Part shown: one piece after another, positions 9,470 through 18,270 of the stretch | How positions within the stretch are numbered: the first letter of the stretch is position 1 | Layout of the letters: each line of letters begins with the position of its first letter | DNA from: Flavobacterium johnsoniae | GTDB taxonomy: Bacteria > Bacteroidota > Bacteroidia > Flavobacteriales > Flavobacteriaceae | Reading direction: 5' to 3' | Assembly (NCBI RefSeq): GCF_001879205.1 | Contig: NZ_MLFK01000005.1 | Coordinates: 558,001-622,000 of the forward strand | Length of the DNA stretch: 64,000 bases | Program-made: the position numbers and the translations under genes | The notes under the pieces: model-generated | Databases searched by the model: none | Told to the model about the DNA's origin: nothing | The model's input: only the letters and a program-made list of their open reading frames with translations

Positions 9470-10392
9470 AAATTGAATCGGAAATAGAGAAAGTCTCCAG
9501 TTTTCAGCATCTCGAAATGCTGGCAAATCAGGTTGTAGAAGGTTTTATATCCGGAATGCACAAGAGTCCGTTTCATGGATTTTCGGCTGAATTTGCAGAG
9601 CATAAAGTGTATAACGCCGGCGAAAGCACCAAACACATCGACTGGAAATTATTTGCCAAAACCGATCGTTTGTACACGAAACGTTTTGAGGAAGAAACCA
9701 ATTTACGCTGTCATCTTATTGTCGATAATTCATCATCCATGCATTATCCTGAACTCAAATCGAATCAGCCTTTTTATGAAAAAAAGATTGGTTTTGCAGT
9801 TTTGGCTTCGGCAGTTTTAATGAATATTTTAAAGAAACAGCGTGATGCCGTTGGTTTAAGCGTTTTCTCAGATAAATACGAATATTACGCTCCCGAAAAA
9901 GGAAGCGACCGTCATCATAGAATGTTGTTGAATAAACTGGAAGAATTATTGGTTCAGCCAAAAGTTAAAAAAACAACCGATACGATTACGTATTTACATC
10001 AAATAGCAGAAAAAATGCATCGCCGTTCGATGATTATTCTGTTTACAGATATGTTTCAGTCCGAAGACGATGAAAAACTTTTTAGCGCCTTGCAGCATTT
10101 AAAACACAACAAACACAAAGTGGTTTTGTTTCATGTCGTAGATCACGAAACAGAGCTTAAATTTGATTTTGATAATACCCCCAGAAAGTTTATCGACTTA
10201 GAATCGGGCGAAGAAGTTTCGATTTTTGCCGATAATGTAAAAGTAGAATATGAAAAAAGGGCAGAAGCCTATTTTAAAAATTTGGCTTTAACGTGTGCGA
10301 AGAACCAAATTAAGTACGTTCCGGTAAATGTAGGCGACAATTTTGAAAAAATATTGACTACATATTTGGTTGAAAAACAAAACTTTGCATAA
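9466..10392 (+). CDS. DUF58-family protein with von Willebrand factor A-like domain
   Basis: A 308-residue protein of the DUF58 family. The characteristic phrase GESTKHIDWKLFAKTDRLYTKRFEEE lies near residue 55-80 and is followed by a metal-site-like DNSSSM at 87-92. The family is usually encoded beside MoxR-type ATPases and aerotolerance (Bat) genes, but none is nearby. Instead the start codon overlaps the end of the M1 aminopeptidase gene, which is unusual. No signal peptide or membrane span is evident. Probable role: a chaperone or scaffold component working with an AAA+ ATPase encoded elsewhere; this is inferred from the family only. Confidence 0.88.
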   Translation: MKIESEIEKVSSFQHLEMLANQVVEGFISGMHKSPFHGFSAEFAEHKVYNAGESTKHIDWKLFAKTDRLYTKRFEEETNLRCHLIVDNSSSMHYPELKSNQPFYEKKIGFAVLASAVLMNILKKQRDAVGLSVFSDKYEYYAPEKGSDRHHRMLLNKLEELLVQPKVKKTTDTITYLHQIAEKMHRRSMIILFTDMFQSEDDEKLFSALQHLKHNKHKVVLFHVVDHETELKFDFDNTPRKFIDLESGEEVSIFADNVKVEYEKRAEAYFKNLALTCAKNQIKYVPVNVGDNFEKILTTYLVEKQNFA

Positions 10393-10430
10393 ATATTTAA
10401 AAATTTATTTCATTTTTTTTACAAAAACAC

Positions 10431-10460
10431 TTGCAGAAATGAAATTCTGTACTATCTTTG
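10431..10460 (+). promoter_or_regulatory. promoter of tRNA-Asp
   Basis: TTG at 10431-10433 and TATCTTTG at 10453-10460, separated by 19 bp, match the Bacteroidota -33/-7 pattern. The -7 box ends 18 bp before the mature tRNA. Confidence 0.8.
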
Positions 10461-10478
10461 CAACCGCAATAACGCAGA

Positions 10479-10552
10479 GGTTTGGTAGTTCAGTTGGTTA
10501 GAATACATGCCTGTCACGCATGGGGTCGCGGGTTCGAGTCCCGTCCAGACCG
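10479..10552 (+). tRNA. tRNA-Asp (GTC)
   Basis: A 74-nt cloverleaf: acceptor stem GGTTTGG with CCAGACC, D-arm with AGTTGGTTAGA, anticodon stem CATGC/GCATG with loop CTGTCAC (anticodon GTC at 10513-10515), T-arm GCGGGTTCGAGTCCCGT and discriminator G. The CCA end is not encoded. Confidence 0.97.
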
Positions 10553-10561
10553 CTTAAATTT

Positions 10562-10597
10562 AAAAATGCCTTTTCTTAACGGAAAGGCATTTTTTTT
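10562..10597 (+). terminator. terminator after tRNA-Asp
   Basis: AAAAATGCCTTT pairs with AAAGGCATTTTT and is followed by more T, 9 bp after the tRNA end. Confidence 0.85.
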
Positions 10598-10738
10598 GTT
10601 TATATTTTTAACCGCAAATTTTTGTATTATTCACTCTGATTTAATGACAAACGTTATGGAATTGGAATTTGGAATTTCAGATTTTGCAATTTAATTTCTT
10701 CTTATCTTTAATATCACAAATGCGCTGTATTAAAACGA

Positions 10739-11551
10739 ATGGAACACTCCGGTCAGAAACTAGATAAGTATTACATCAAGAAAGTAGATGCTGATAAAAA
10801 AAGCATTTACTGCCACCACGATTTGATGGGTGAATTGTTTGTGCCTCCACATAGACACAATAAAGCGCAAATGCTCTATGCCGAAGGTGATGTAGTTTTT
10901 GTAACGACGGAAACGAAAACCTATTTTTTGCCGGCAAGACATTTTATCTGGATTCCGAGTGGGGTTGAGCATAGCATTGAACCAAAATCTGAAAGTGTTA
11001 CAATGCGAAATTTGTATTTTCCGGTTGAAAAAAATGAAGATGAATTTTATCAGGTTGAAGGTATTTATCCTGTCAATAATTTATTGCTGCAAATGATGCT
11101 TTTTACCAATCGATGGAATGGCGATCTTAAAAAAGGAACGCCAAACTTTGCCATCGCCAAAGCAATAAAAGCAATTCTGCCACAAATTTGCACTAACAAT
11201 CTTCCGTTAGAATTACCGCAGCCAAAAGACAAACGACTTAGTAAAATCCTTCGTTATATTGAGAATAATCTCGGAGAAACGATTCTGTTTGCTGATGTTG
11301 CCCATGAATTTGGTTACAGCGAACGCTCTTTATACCGCTTGTTTCAAAAAGATCTTAAAATGTCTTTTATTCAATATTATACCATTCGCAGAATCTTAAA
11401 AGCAATTGAACTTTTATTAGAAAGAAAACTTTCTGTAAAAGAGGTGGCGCTAGAAGTGGGTTATAGCAGTGTCCCGACTTTTAGCAATACGTTTTTCAAG
11501 ATTTTAGGACAAAGACCTTCCGATTACTTAAATGGTGAAGATATTCTGTAG
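10739..11551 (+). CDS. AraC-family transcriptional regulator
   Basis: A 270-residue regulator. The N-terminal cupin-like sensing domain (about 30-130) carries PPHRHNKAQMLYA and FIWIPSGVEHSI. The C-terminal AraC/XylS domain (about 165-265) has two helix-turn-helices, including ETILFADVAHEFGYSERSLYRLFQK and SVKEVALEVGYSSVPTFSNTFFKILGQRPSDY. It lies 415 bp upstream of, and in the same direction as, a complete TolC/HlyD/MFS efflux operon. In this phylum such regulators commonly control the adjacent drug-efflux genes, so control of that operon is a reasonable inference. The ligand is unknown. Confidence 0.93.
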   Translation: MEHSGQKLDKYYIKKVDADKKSIYCHHDLMGELFVPPHRHNKAQMLYAEGDVVFVTTETKTYFLPARHFIWIPSGVEHSIEPKSESVTMRNLYFPVEKNEDEFYQVEGIYPVNNLLLQMMLFTNRWNGDLKKGTPNFAIAKAIKAILPQICTNNLPLELPQPKDKRLSKILRYIENNLGETILFADVAHEFGYSERSLYRLFQKDLKMSFIQYYTIRRILKAIELLLERKLSVKEVALEVGYSSVPTFSNTFFKILGQRPSDYLNGEDIL

Positions 11552-11966
11552 TTTTTTATTTCACGCAGATTTTGCAGATGAGTTTTTAACACATAGAATC
11601 ATAGTTTAGTTTGCAGTTAAAAGGCGTTTCACTTGCATTAACACACATAGTGCTGTGTGTAAATGATATGTCATTTATTTTATTCTTAAACAAATAAAAA
11701 AATCTATGTTTCTATGTATTAAGTATTGCCTAATCTACAGATTCAAAACTAAAAACCGTGCAAATCTGCCAAAATCTTTTCAAATCTGCATGAAATACCA
11801 CAAACCAAATTAATTTTGTAATAAATTGTTTGTCAGTATTTTAATATAACGTTTTCGAAAAACAAGATTTTAACGTTTGTCCGAAATGAATACGTTATTG
11901 ACTTTTTAGAATTATCAGTCATCGTAAAAATGAAGGAACTTTGCAGCATAAAATATTTATGTATTC
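11552..11966. repeat. intergenic repeat block between araC-type gene and efflux operon, with ACACATAG copy B
   Basis: This 415-bp gap holds no plausible gene. Copy B of the ACACATAG element spans 11588-11720, with arms AACACATAGAATCATAG and CTATGTTTCTATGTATT and the core AAAAGGCGTTTCACTT. It is bracketed by another repeat: TTTCACGCAGATTTTGCAGA upstream (about 11559) and AAATCTGC-rich sequence ending GCATGAAA downstream (to about 11795), so one palindrome is nested in another. The last ~150 bp, before the TolC gene, presumably hold its promoter, but no convincing TAnnTTTG box was identified. Confidence 0.7.
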
Positions 11967-13325
11967 ATGTTCCTTAAAACAACAAATTCTACAGACGATT
12001 GTTTTCTCAAAATCCTGCTGTTATTTCTAATTGTAATAGCATTTGACAGCTTGCAAGCACAGGAAATTCATTCGGTTTCATTAAAAGAAGCCGTGAAACT
12101 GGCTAAAGAAAACAACAGAAAAATCCTTAGATCTCAATTAGAGATTACGCTCTCGGAGCAAAACATCAAAGAAACGAAAGAACTCCGACTACCAGACATT
12201 GAGTTAAACGGTATGTATTCACGAATTACCAATATAACGGAATTCAAAGGAAGCGGTTTTCTTAAAGACAAAGAAGTTACTAAGGCAATTCCTGAAATTT
12301 ATGAGGTGAATTCGACTTTTAAAATGCCAATTTATGCTGGAAATAAGATTAATAATGCCATCAAAATTGCCAGCCAGGAAAGTGAAATTGCTAAAATAAA
12401 AACCGAAAAAACCGAAAATGATATTGAGCTCGAAGTGGTGGCCAATTATCTGTCGATTTATAAAATGATGGAACTTCAAAAGATTTTTGAAGAAAACATC
12501 AAAGAAGAAAAAAGCCGATTAAAAGAAGTACAGTCACTCCAAAAACATGGGACGGTGACTAAAAATGAAGTCATTCGTGCCGAATTGCAGCTTTCGGATC
12601 GTGAATTAAGTGCGCTTACAAATTCCAAAAACATAAAAATCGCACTTCACGATCTGAAAACTTTAATTCAGTTTCCGGAAAACGAAGAAATCTCGATCGA
12701 CACAACGGCTACTCTTGATGAATTGAATGGATTGGATCCGTATGATTTTTATATGAATAAAGCTTTGCAAAACGAAGAAATGCGTATTGCAAGCCAGGAA
12801 TTAAACATCAAAAAAACAGAATTGCAGTTGGTGAAAGGAAATTATCTGCCAACGGTAAACTTCTTCGGGAATTATGGTTTTTATTATCCTAACTACAAAT
12901 TTTTTCCGCCAAATCCGTATTTGTACACTTTAGGACAAGTGGGTATTGAAGCGCGTTTTGATATTTCGGCTTTGTATAAAAACAAAACCAAAGTAGAGCA
13001 GGCGAATAAAAAAATCGAATGGCAGCAAATGCAGTCTGAAATCATTAAAGATGAAATTCAGGACAAACTGTATAAAGAGCATACTCAATATCAGGAAATC
13101 CTTGAAAAATTTGTGGTGGTCGACAAAGCCTTGGATTTAGCCAATGAAAACTACCGAATTGTAAAGCTGAAATACTTAAATCAGTTAGTTTTAATAACCG
13201 AAATGGTCGATGCCGATAATGCTTTGCTTCAGGCGAAATACAACAAAATTTCTACCAGATTGGATGCGGTTCTAAAACATTACGAACTGCTTCATACCGC
13301 AGGGATCCTGCCTAACGAGATTTAA
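11967..13325 (+). CDS. TolC-family outer membrane efflux protein
   Basis: A 452-residue outer-membrane factor with an N-terminal signal region ending LQAQ and then two TolC-type repeats rich in coiled-coil helices (SLKEAVKLAKENNRKILRSQ is typical of the first helix). The length fits the family. It forms the trimeric exit duct for a tripartite pump; the adaptor and inner-membrane transporter follow in the same direction 68 bp downstream. The start used is the first ATG, which puts a short hydrophilic stretch before the hydrophobic core (FLKILLLFLIVIAF). Confidence 0.93.
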   Translation: MFLKTTNSTDDCFLKILLLFLIVIAFDSLQAQEIHSVSLKEAVKLAKENNRKILRSQLEITLSEQNIKETKELRLPDIELNGMYSRITNITEFKGSGFLKDKEVTKAIPEIYEVNSTFKMPIYAGNKINNAIKIASQESEIAKIKTEKTENDIELEVVANYLSIYKMMELQKIFEENIKEEKSRLKEVQSLQKHGTVTKNEVIRAELQLSDRELSALTNSKNIKIALHDLKTLIQFPENEEISIDTTATLDELNGLDPYDFYMNKALQNEEMRIASQELNIKKTELQLVKGNYLPTVNFFGNYGFYYPNYKFFPPNPYLYTLGQVGIEARFDISALYKNKTKVEQANKKIEWQQMQSEIIKDEIQDKLYKEHTQYQEILEKFVVVDKALDLANENYRIVKLKYLNQLVLITEMVDADNALLQAKYNKISTRLDAVLKHYELLHTAGILPNEI

Positions 13326-13393
13326 TTTTTTGAAGCAAGAGGTCAGATTTAAAAGTAGATAATAGAAAATAGACTAGAAAAGATATAGAGTTT

Positions 13394-14443
13394 ATGGTTA
13401 AGATAAAAAATGAAACTAGAAGAAACAAGACGTTTCATATACTTATAACAGTTATTGCATGTGCCCTTGTAGTAAGCGGGGTTATTTTGGGAATTTGGTT
13501 TTATGTATTTAACAGAAATCACGAAGAAACCAACGATGCTCAGGTAGAGCAATATGTAACGCCAATTATGTCCAGAATTACAGGTTATGTGCAGGAAGTT
13601 CGTTTTAACGAAAATCAATTTGTACATAAAGGCGATACTTTGGTGGTGATTGACAACAGAGAATACCAATCAAAATTGAATGTGGCTCTTGCCGATGTTC
13701 AAAATGCAAAGCAAAACAGTGTTGTTGCAGAGAAAAATGCGATAAATACAGCAAGCGCGACAGCAATTAACGAATCGCAATTAGACGCTGCCAAATCGAA
13801 TCTTTGGAAAACAAAATTAGAATACGAAAGATATCAGGCTTTGGTAAAAGATGAAGCTACAACGTCTCAGCAATTAGAAAAAGTTAAGGCAGATTATGAA
13901 TCGGCGCAGGCGCATTTTCAGGAAATGAAAAATAGAATTCATTCCGCAACTTTGAGTACTTCTGTAGCTGAGGCGAATGTTCCGACAACGCAGACTAATA
14001 TTGCATCCAAACAAGCTGTTGCAGATAATGCGGCATTATTTCTTTCGTACACGATCATTACAGCACCTTACGACGGCTGGGTTGGAAAACGAACTTTACA
14101 GCCGGGGCAATTGGTAAAAGAAGGGCAGTCACTGCTTTCAATCGTAAGTAAAGAAAAATGGATTACCGCCAATTTTAAAGAAACGCAATTGCAGTATTTA
14201 ACCGTTGGGCAGGAAGTTGAAATAAAAGCCGATGCTTTGAGCGACAAAACTTTCGTTGGTACAATTGCTTCTTTATCACCAGCGAGCGGGGCAAGATTTT
14301 CGCTGCTTCCTCCGGATAATGCAACAGGAAACTTCGTGAAAATCGAACAAAGAATTCCGGTTCGAATTCAGTTAAAAGATACCGACAAACTAACCGATTT
14401 TTTAAGAGCGGGAATGAATATCACCGTGATCGCGGCACACTAA
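13394..14443 (+). CDS. HlyD/EmrA-type membrane fusion protein
   Basis: A 349-residue adaptor with one N-terminal membrane anchor (about residues 13-37). A biotinyl-lipoyl-like half follows (DAQVEQYVTPIMSRITGYVQEVRFNEN), then a coiled-coil hairpin with VVAEKNAINTA and QLEKVKADYESAQ, the second lipoyl half (APYDGWVGKRTLQPGQLVKEGQ) and a beta-barrel domain. It bridges the inner-membrane MFS pump and the TolC duct. The next gene starts one base after this stop, indicating a translationally coupled efflux operon. Confidence 0.95.
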   Translation: MVKIKNETRRNKTFHILITVIACALVVSGVILGIWFYVFNRNHEETNDAQVEQYVTPIMSRITGYVQEVRFNENQFVHKGDTLVVIDNREYQSKLNVALADVQNAKQNSVVAEKNAINTASATAINESQLDAAKSNLWKTKLEYERYQALVKDEATTSQQLEKVKADYESAQAHFQEMKNRIHSATLSTSVAEANVPTTQTNIASKQAVADNAALFLSYTIITAPYDGWVGKRTLQPGQLVKEGQSLLSIVSKEKWITANFKETQLQYLTVGQEVEIKADALSDKTFVGTIASLSPASGARFSLLPPDNATGNFVKIEQRIPVRIQLKDTDKLTDFLRAGMNITVIAAH

Positions 14444-14444
14444 A

Positions 14445-16028
14445 ATGGAAGATAAAAGTATTTTTAAATCCTGGGTTCCAAAATGGGCAATCATTATTAT
14501 TTTGTTTGTCTGTCTTTTGCATTCCATGATTTTATTGGGAGTTTATACTTCAAACGTAACCTACGCAGCAAGTTTTCTGGACATCGAGCCAGAAGATCTG
14601 CAGTTTGCGATGTGCGTTACGTACGGAACTCTGCTTGCCACAATTTTAATTGAAAGCCGGTTTTCGAGTTTTTTCCCTGCAAAAAATTACCTGATGGCGG
14701 TGTATTCCTTAATCGGGATTACGATTGTTTCATCGGCCTATATTACCAATTTTTACCTTTTTTTAATGCTGAGAATTGCCGAGGGAATCTTAATGGCGCT
14801 TCCGGTAATTACAATCAGACAATTGTTAATTGAGCAGTTTAATTCTAAAAATGCCATTATAATTGGTTTTTCGTTTTACTACGGTTCGCTGTTATTGTCG
14901 ACGCCATTTATTATGAATATTGCGGTTTGGTTTCTGGATCATTACGATTGGAAATACATGCTGTATGTTTCGGGCGGCTTGCAGGTTTTGAATGTCTTTT
15001 TAATCTTAGTTACTTTTCGTGGGCACCGAATCACAAAGAAAATTCCGTTGTATCAAATCGACTGGATGAGTTATTTTTTGGTTTTAACTGCAATTCTTTG
15101 CGGTGCTTACTTTTTTGTTTATGCCGAGAAAAAGTACTGGTTTGAGTCTTCGCACATGGTTGTAATGCTTATGATTGCGCTCATCACGGGAGGATTGTTT
15201 ATTTTTAAAGAACTTTTAGTAAAAAGACCGACTTTTGATTTTGAAGTCTTTAAATACGCCAATCTCCGAATTGGATTTTTATTGTTTTTTCTTTTCTATA
15301 TCAGCAGGGCAACGCTGAGTCTTTGCCATTCGGCGATGTTTTCAATCTGGAATTGGGATCCGTCACGTGTGGCGGGCGTGCAATATATTAACGGACTAGG
15401 AAATGTAATCGGGCTTATTTTAGCGGCTTATTTCCTGATGAAATCGGTTTCTACTAAAATCATTTTTATGATTGGATTTTCGCTTATTGCGTTGTTTCAT
15501 TTTTGGTTTACGTTTCTTTTTGTGCCCGATGTAGCTTTGTCAGATATTATCGTTCCGTATATTTTGCAAGGAATCGGTGTTGGGTTTTTATTTGTTCCGC
15601 TCATCTTATTTACCACATCATCGGTTCCTGCAAATATGGCGGTCTCTTCGGGGATTGTTGGAGTTTCGGGGCGTTTTTGGGGGAGTACAATTGGTTTTTG
15701 CGTGATGCAGAATGCTGTTGTATTTTTAAACAAAAAACACTTTTTAAAATTAAGCCAATTCGTAACAGGCGAAAATCCTGAAGCACAGCAAACCATAACT
15801 GCAACTGCGCAAAGTTTTATGGCAAAAGGATATTCTGCAGATAATGCGAATACTTTAGCGCTGAAAAAAGTCTTCGGAACAGTTGCTAAACAAGCCACTT
15901 TATTGGCCGATATGGAGATTTATACGATTGTAGGTTATGGTTTAGTGGTTTTGATTATTTTGATTGCTTGTAATCAGCATTTAAGACAAACAATGACTTT
16001 GGTTAAAAGTAAGATTTGGATTGGCTGA
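14445..16028 (+). CDS. MFS multidrug efflux transporter, EmrB/DHA2-like
   Basis: A 527-residue polytopic protein with about 14 hydrophobic segments, as expected for the 14-span DHA2 branch rather than 12-span MFS proteins. Its position directly after an EmrA-like adaptor and a TolC gene supports the role of proton-driven drug exporter of a tripartite pump. The first span (WAIIIILFVCLLHSMILLGVY) and the signature region LMLRIAEGILMALPVI fit the family. The substrate cannot be read from sequence. It ends the operon; a repeat-rich gap follows. Confidence 0.93.
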   Translation: MEDKSIFKSWVPKWAIIIILFVCLLHSMILLGVYTSNVTYAASFLDIEPEDLQFAMCVTYGTLLATILIESRFSSFFPAKNYLMAVYSLIGITIVSSAYITNFYLFLMLRIAEGILMALPVITIRQLLIEQFNSKNAIIIGFSFYYGSLLLSTPFIMNIAVWFLDHYDWKYMLYVSGGLQVLNVFLILVTFRGHRITKKIPLYQIDWMSYFLVLTAILCGAYFFVYAEKKYWFESSHMVVMLMIALITGGLFIFKELLVKRPTFDFEVFKYANLRIGFLLFFLFYISRATLSLCHSAMFSIWNWDPSRVAGVQYINGLGNVIGLILAAYFLMKSVSTKIIFMIGFSLIALFHFWFTFLFVPDVALSDIIVPYILQGIGVGFLFVPLILFTTSSVPANMAVSSGIVGVSGRFWGSTIGFCVMQNAVVFLNKKHFLKLSQFVTGENPEAQQTITATAQSFMAKGYSADNANTLALKKVFGTVAKQATLLADMEIYTIVGYGLVVLIILIACNQHLRQTMTLVKSKIWIG

Positions 16029-16385
16029 AGTTTTTTTGTTTCAAGTTTCAAGTTTCAGGTTTCAGGTTTCTTCCGCATTTTATGTCATTTCGATCCCGAG
16101 ACTTCGGGAGAGAAATCTCCGCAAGTAACTCCGCAACGAAAGTCTAATCTTTGTAGAGCTACTTGCGGAGATTTGCTACGCCAGTTCGCTGTCGCTCGAG
16201 TCTCGTTCCTCGAAATGACAAACAGTACTTGTAATCATTACTTAAAATTAAAACTTCGCGTCTCTGCGCCTTCGCGACATTCAAAAAAACTCTTAGCGAA
16301 TCTCTGCGAAAAACCTCCGCGAATCTCTGTGAAATAACCCTTTATTGCCCTATCTTGCAACCTTTAAAAAAACAACAAAACAATT
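16029..16385. repeat. compound palindromic repeat block
   Basis: This 357-bp gap contains no gene but at least four repeat motifs in series. First come tandem TTTCAAGTTTCAGGTTTC phrases (about 16039-16071). Next is a GTCATTTCGATCCCGA-type element (about 16083-16220) that begins with that phrase and ends CGAAATGAC, with an internal stem of GAGAAATCTCCGCAAGTA against TACTTGCGGAGATTT. Last is a cluster of TCTCTGCGCCTTCGCG and GCGAATCTCTG phrases (16259-16338). The same motifs occur separately elsewhere in the window. Confidence 0.8.
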
Positions 16386-17048
16386 ATGAACCAAAAATGT
16401 GTAATTTTCGATATGGACGGCGTAATCTGCCACACCAATCCGCATCATGTCGTAGCATTCGAAGAGTTTTTCAATAAATATAAAATTCCGTATACGAATG
16501 AAGAATTCGAAGAACATATGTACGGAAAACACAATAGTTATATCATGACGCATTTCTTCAAGCGCCCCATTGAGGGAGAAGAACTGCTGAAACTAGAAGA
16601 CGAAAAAGAAGGAATGTTCCGTGAAATTTATAAAGACAAAGTAGAAACGATTCCGCATTATATGGATTTTTTGAGCGAATTAAAATCTCACGGATTCAAA
16701 ACGGCTGTTGCAACATCAGCACCGCGCGCCAATTTAGATTTAATTGCCAATTTCCTGAAACTCGACCAAAAAATGGATTCGATGATGTCCAGCGAAGACG
16801 TAACTTTTCATAAACCAAATCCGGAAGTTTATTTAAAATCGGCAGAGCGTGTTGGCGTTTCTCCGTCTGATTGTGTGGTTTTCGAAGATTCATTTTCGGG
16901 CGTTACAGCAGGATTAAATGCCGGAATGAAAGTCGTTGGCGTTTTAAGCACCCATACAAAAGAACAACTTCCGATATGTGATTTTTATATTAATGATTAT
17001 AGTGAAGTGAATGTAGATAAGATCCTTGAGCTTTTAGATAAAAAGTAA
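16386..17048 (+). CDS. HAD-superfamily phosphatase, beta-phosphoglucomutase-like
   Basis: A 220-residue cytoplasmic HAD hydrolase. It has motif I FDMDGVICHT with the two catalytic Asp, a helical cap (about 17-85), motif II VATSAP, Lys in TFHKPNPEVY (motif III) and motif IV VVFEDSFSGVTAGLNAGM. This layout matches the beta-phosphoglucomutase/phosphatase subgroup. In the maltose pathway beta-phosphoglucomutase acts after maltose phosphorylase, but this gene is about 47 kb from the GH65 gene, so a generic sugar-phosphate phosphatase is equally likely. It stands alone between two repeat blocks. Confidence 0.85.
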   Translation: MNQKCVIFDMDGVICHTNPHHVVAFEEFFNKYKIPYTNEEFEEHMYGKHNSYIMTHFFKRPIEGEELLKLEDEKEGMFREIYKDKVETIPHYMDFLSELKSHGFKTAVATSAPRANLDLIANFLKLDQKMDSMMSSEDVTFHKPNPEVYLKSAERVGVSPSDCVVFEDSFSGVTAGLNAGMKVVGVLSTHTKEQLPICDFYINDYSEVNVDKILELLDKK

Positions 17049-17148
17049 TTTGTAAAAAGTAAACTTTGCGCCTCTGCGTCTTTGCGAGATTAATTTTAAA
17101 GTATTAAACTTATGAATCTCTCGCAAAGTCGAGAAGGCGCAAAGTTTT
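17049..17148. repeat. AACTTTGCG inverted repeat between convergent genes
   Basis: AAACTTTGCGCCTCTGCGTC and a GCGAGATT segment are mirrored by AATCTCTCGCAAAG and AAGGCGCAAAGTTT. The repeat fills the gap between two convergent genes and could serve as a bidirectional terminator. Confidence 0.7.
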
Positions 17149-17973
17149 TTAATACTTCTTCTCCAAAAAAGCAATCCAGCCTTTTTCAAATTCTTCGGGA
17201 GTTATTTTTAATGTTTTTTCAATATCGCCAAACGACGAAATCAATTGAGGGACAATGTCTTTTCCCCATTTTGAAGTAACATATTCAATAATGGTATAAC
17301 CAATATTATAAATCTGATTGCTGTTATTTAGCTCTTCTAAAGTAAGATTTTTGCTTTTGGCATATTTTACGCTTAAGGTATTTACTTCTTTTGCTTCAAA
17401 AATACTAATCGATTCCCAAAGCCAGCGTGGATATTCGGTTCCAAATTTTTTATCAAACTCTTTTTCAAAAGTAAGTCGGTCTTGTGTGATAATCGTTTCT
17501 TTTGCTTTGTTAATTAATATATTGAGTTGAATGCAATGCGTAAATTCGTGAAGTGCCGTTTTGAGCGGATCGTCTGGGAAAATAGAATTAAACCAATTTG
17601 TCCAGATAAAATGAAATTCATTTGGACCGCGGCTAGTGCCTTTAGTGTTTTCTTTTAGGCCGGTAGCAGTATTGAATTTGTATTGTGAATCGTAAACAAA
17701 AACCTTTATCAACTTGTGTTTTACATCTTTTAGATTTTCTCTTATTGGAGCATAATTGTTCTCCAGATGTTCGCTTAATTTTTCAGCCTCACTTTTGTAA
17801 ATTCCATCATAGGAGATAATAAAATGTTCCGATTCTAAAGTTTGAGCTTTGTGTTTAACGGTAAAAGTCCGGATTGTTCTTGCAATGTAAAAAACGCCAA
17901 TAATTCCTAAAAGAATGACTAGTAATTTGTATTTCCTCATGTGTTCTAAATGTTTTTTAAAATTTAAAAACAA
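17149..17973 (-). CDS. membrane-anchored putative zinc metallopeptidase (peptidase MA-like)
   Basis: A 274-residue protein. An N-terminal hydrophobic segment (about residues 16-33, LLVILLGIIGVFYIA) anchors or exports it. The zinc motif HEFTH lies at 142-146 within LKTALHEFTHCIQL, and a downstream Glu in LWESISIFEAKEV may be the third ligand. The arrangement resembles peptidase MA-like proteins, whose substrates are mostly unknown. A start at Met12 (17940) would place the hydrophobic segment nearer the N-terminus and is a good alternative. It is flanked on both sides by palindromic repeats and has no operon partner. Confidence 0.65.
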   Translation of the reverse strand: MFLNFKKHLEHMRKYKLLVILLGIIGVFYIARTIRTFTVKHKAQTLESEHFIISYDGIYKSEAEKLSEHLENNYAPIRENLKDVKHKLIKVFVYDSQYKFNTATGLKENTKGTSRGPNEFHFIWTNWFNSIFPDDPLKTALHEFTHCIQLNILINKAKETIITQDRLTFEKEFDKKFGTEYPRWLWESISIFEAKEVNTLSVKYAKSKNLTLEELNNSNQIYNIGYTIIEYVTSKWGKDIVPQLISSFGDIEKTLKITPEEFEKGWIAFLEKKY

Positions 17974-18270
17974 GCAAAATATTGAGAATTAGGTTTTTGG
18001 TGTTTTAAAAATAAGAATATTTAAAGATTAAAACATAAAATAATTTGAAAAATTTATGAATTGCTAAGCTTTGGAGGATTTTACTCCCGCAATTCCGATA
18101 GGTATCGGAGCAGATGCGTAAAGTTTTTCCGCATTTTTTGTCATTTCGATCCCGAGACTTCGGGATCGAAATGACAAACTAGACTTTTAAGAAATAAGTA
18201 ATATGAATTGCCTCCTGCTTTAGCTGGAGGTTTTTTTATGTTTGAAAGGGAAAAAGGCTTTAGCCAAAAT
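17974..18270. repeat. intergenic block with a perfect 16-bp-stem hairpin
   Basis: No gene is seen here. At 18140-18175, GTCATTTCGATCCCGA, loop GACT and its exact complement form a perfect 36-nt palindrome. Its flanks (TTCCGCATTTT before, AAAC..AGACTT after) match those of the larger element at 16070-16230, as though this copy had lost the interior. At 18211-18237 CCTCCTGCTTTAGCTGGAGG followed by seven T forms a second hairpin, a possible terminator, with a related GGCTTTAGCC phrase at about 18256. Confidence 0.8.

Noticed and set aside
10482..10694. 70-codon open frame starting in tRNA-Asp
   Set aside because: It begins inside the tRNA and runs through the terminator; no ribosome site and no protein-like sequence.
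10739..16028. Antibiotic-resistance cassette from the efflux operon
   Set aside because: The operon looks chromosomal and typical of the phylum, with no mobile genes nearby; substrates cannot be inferred.
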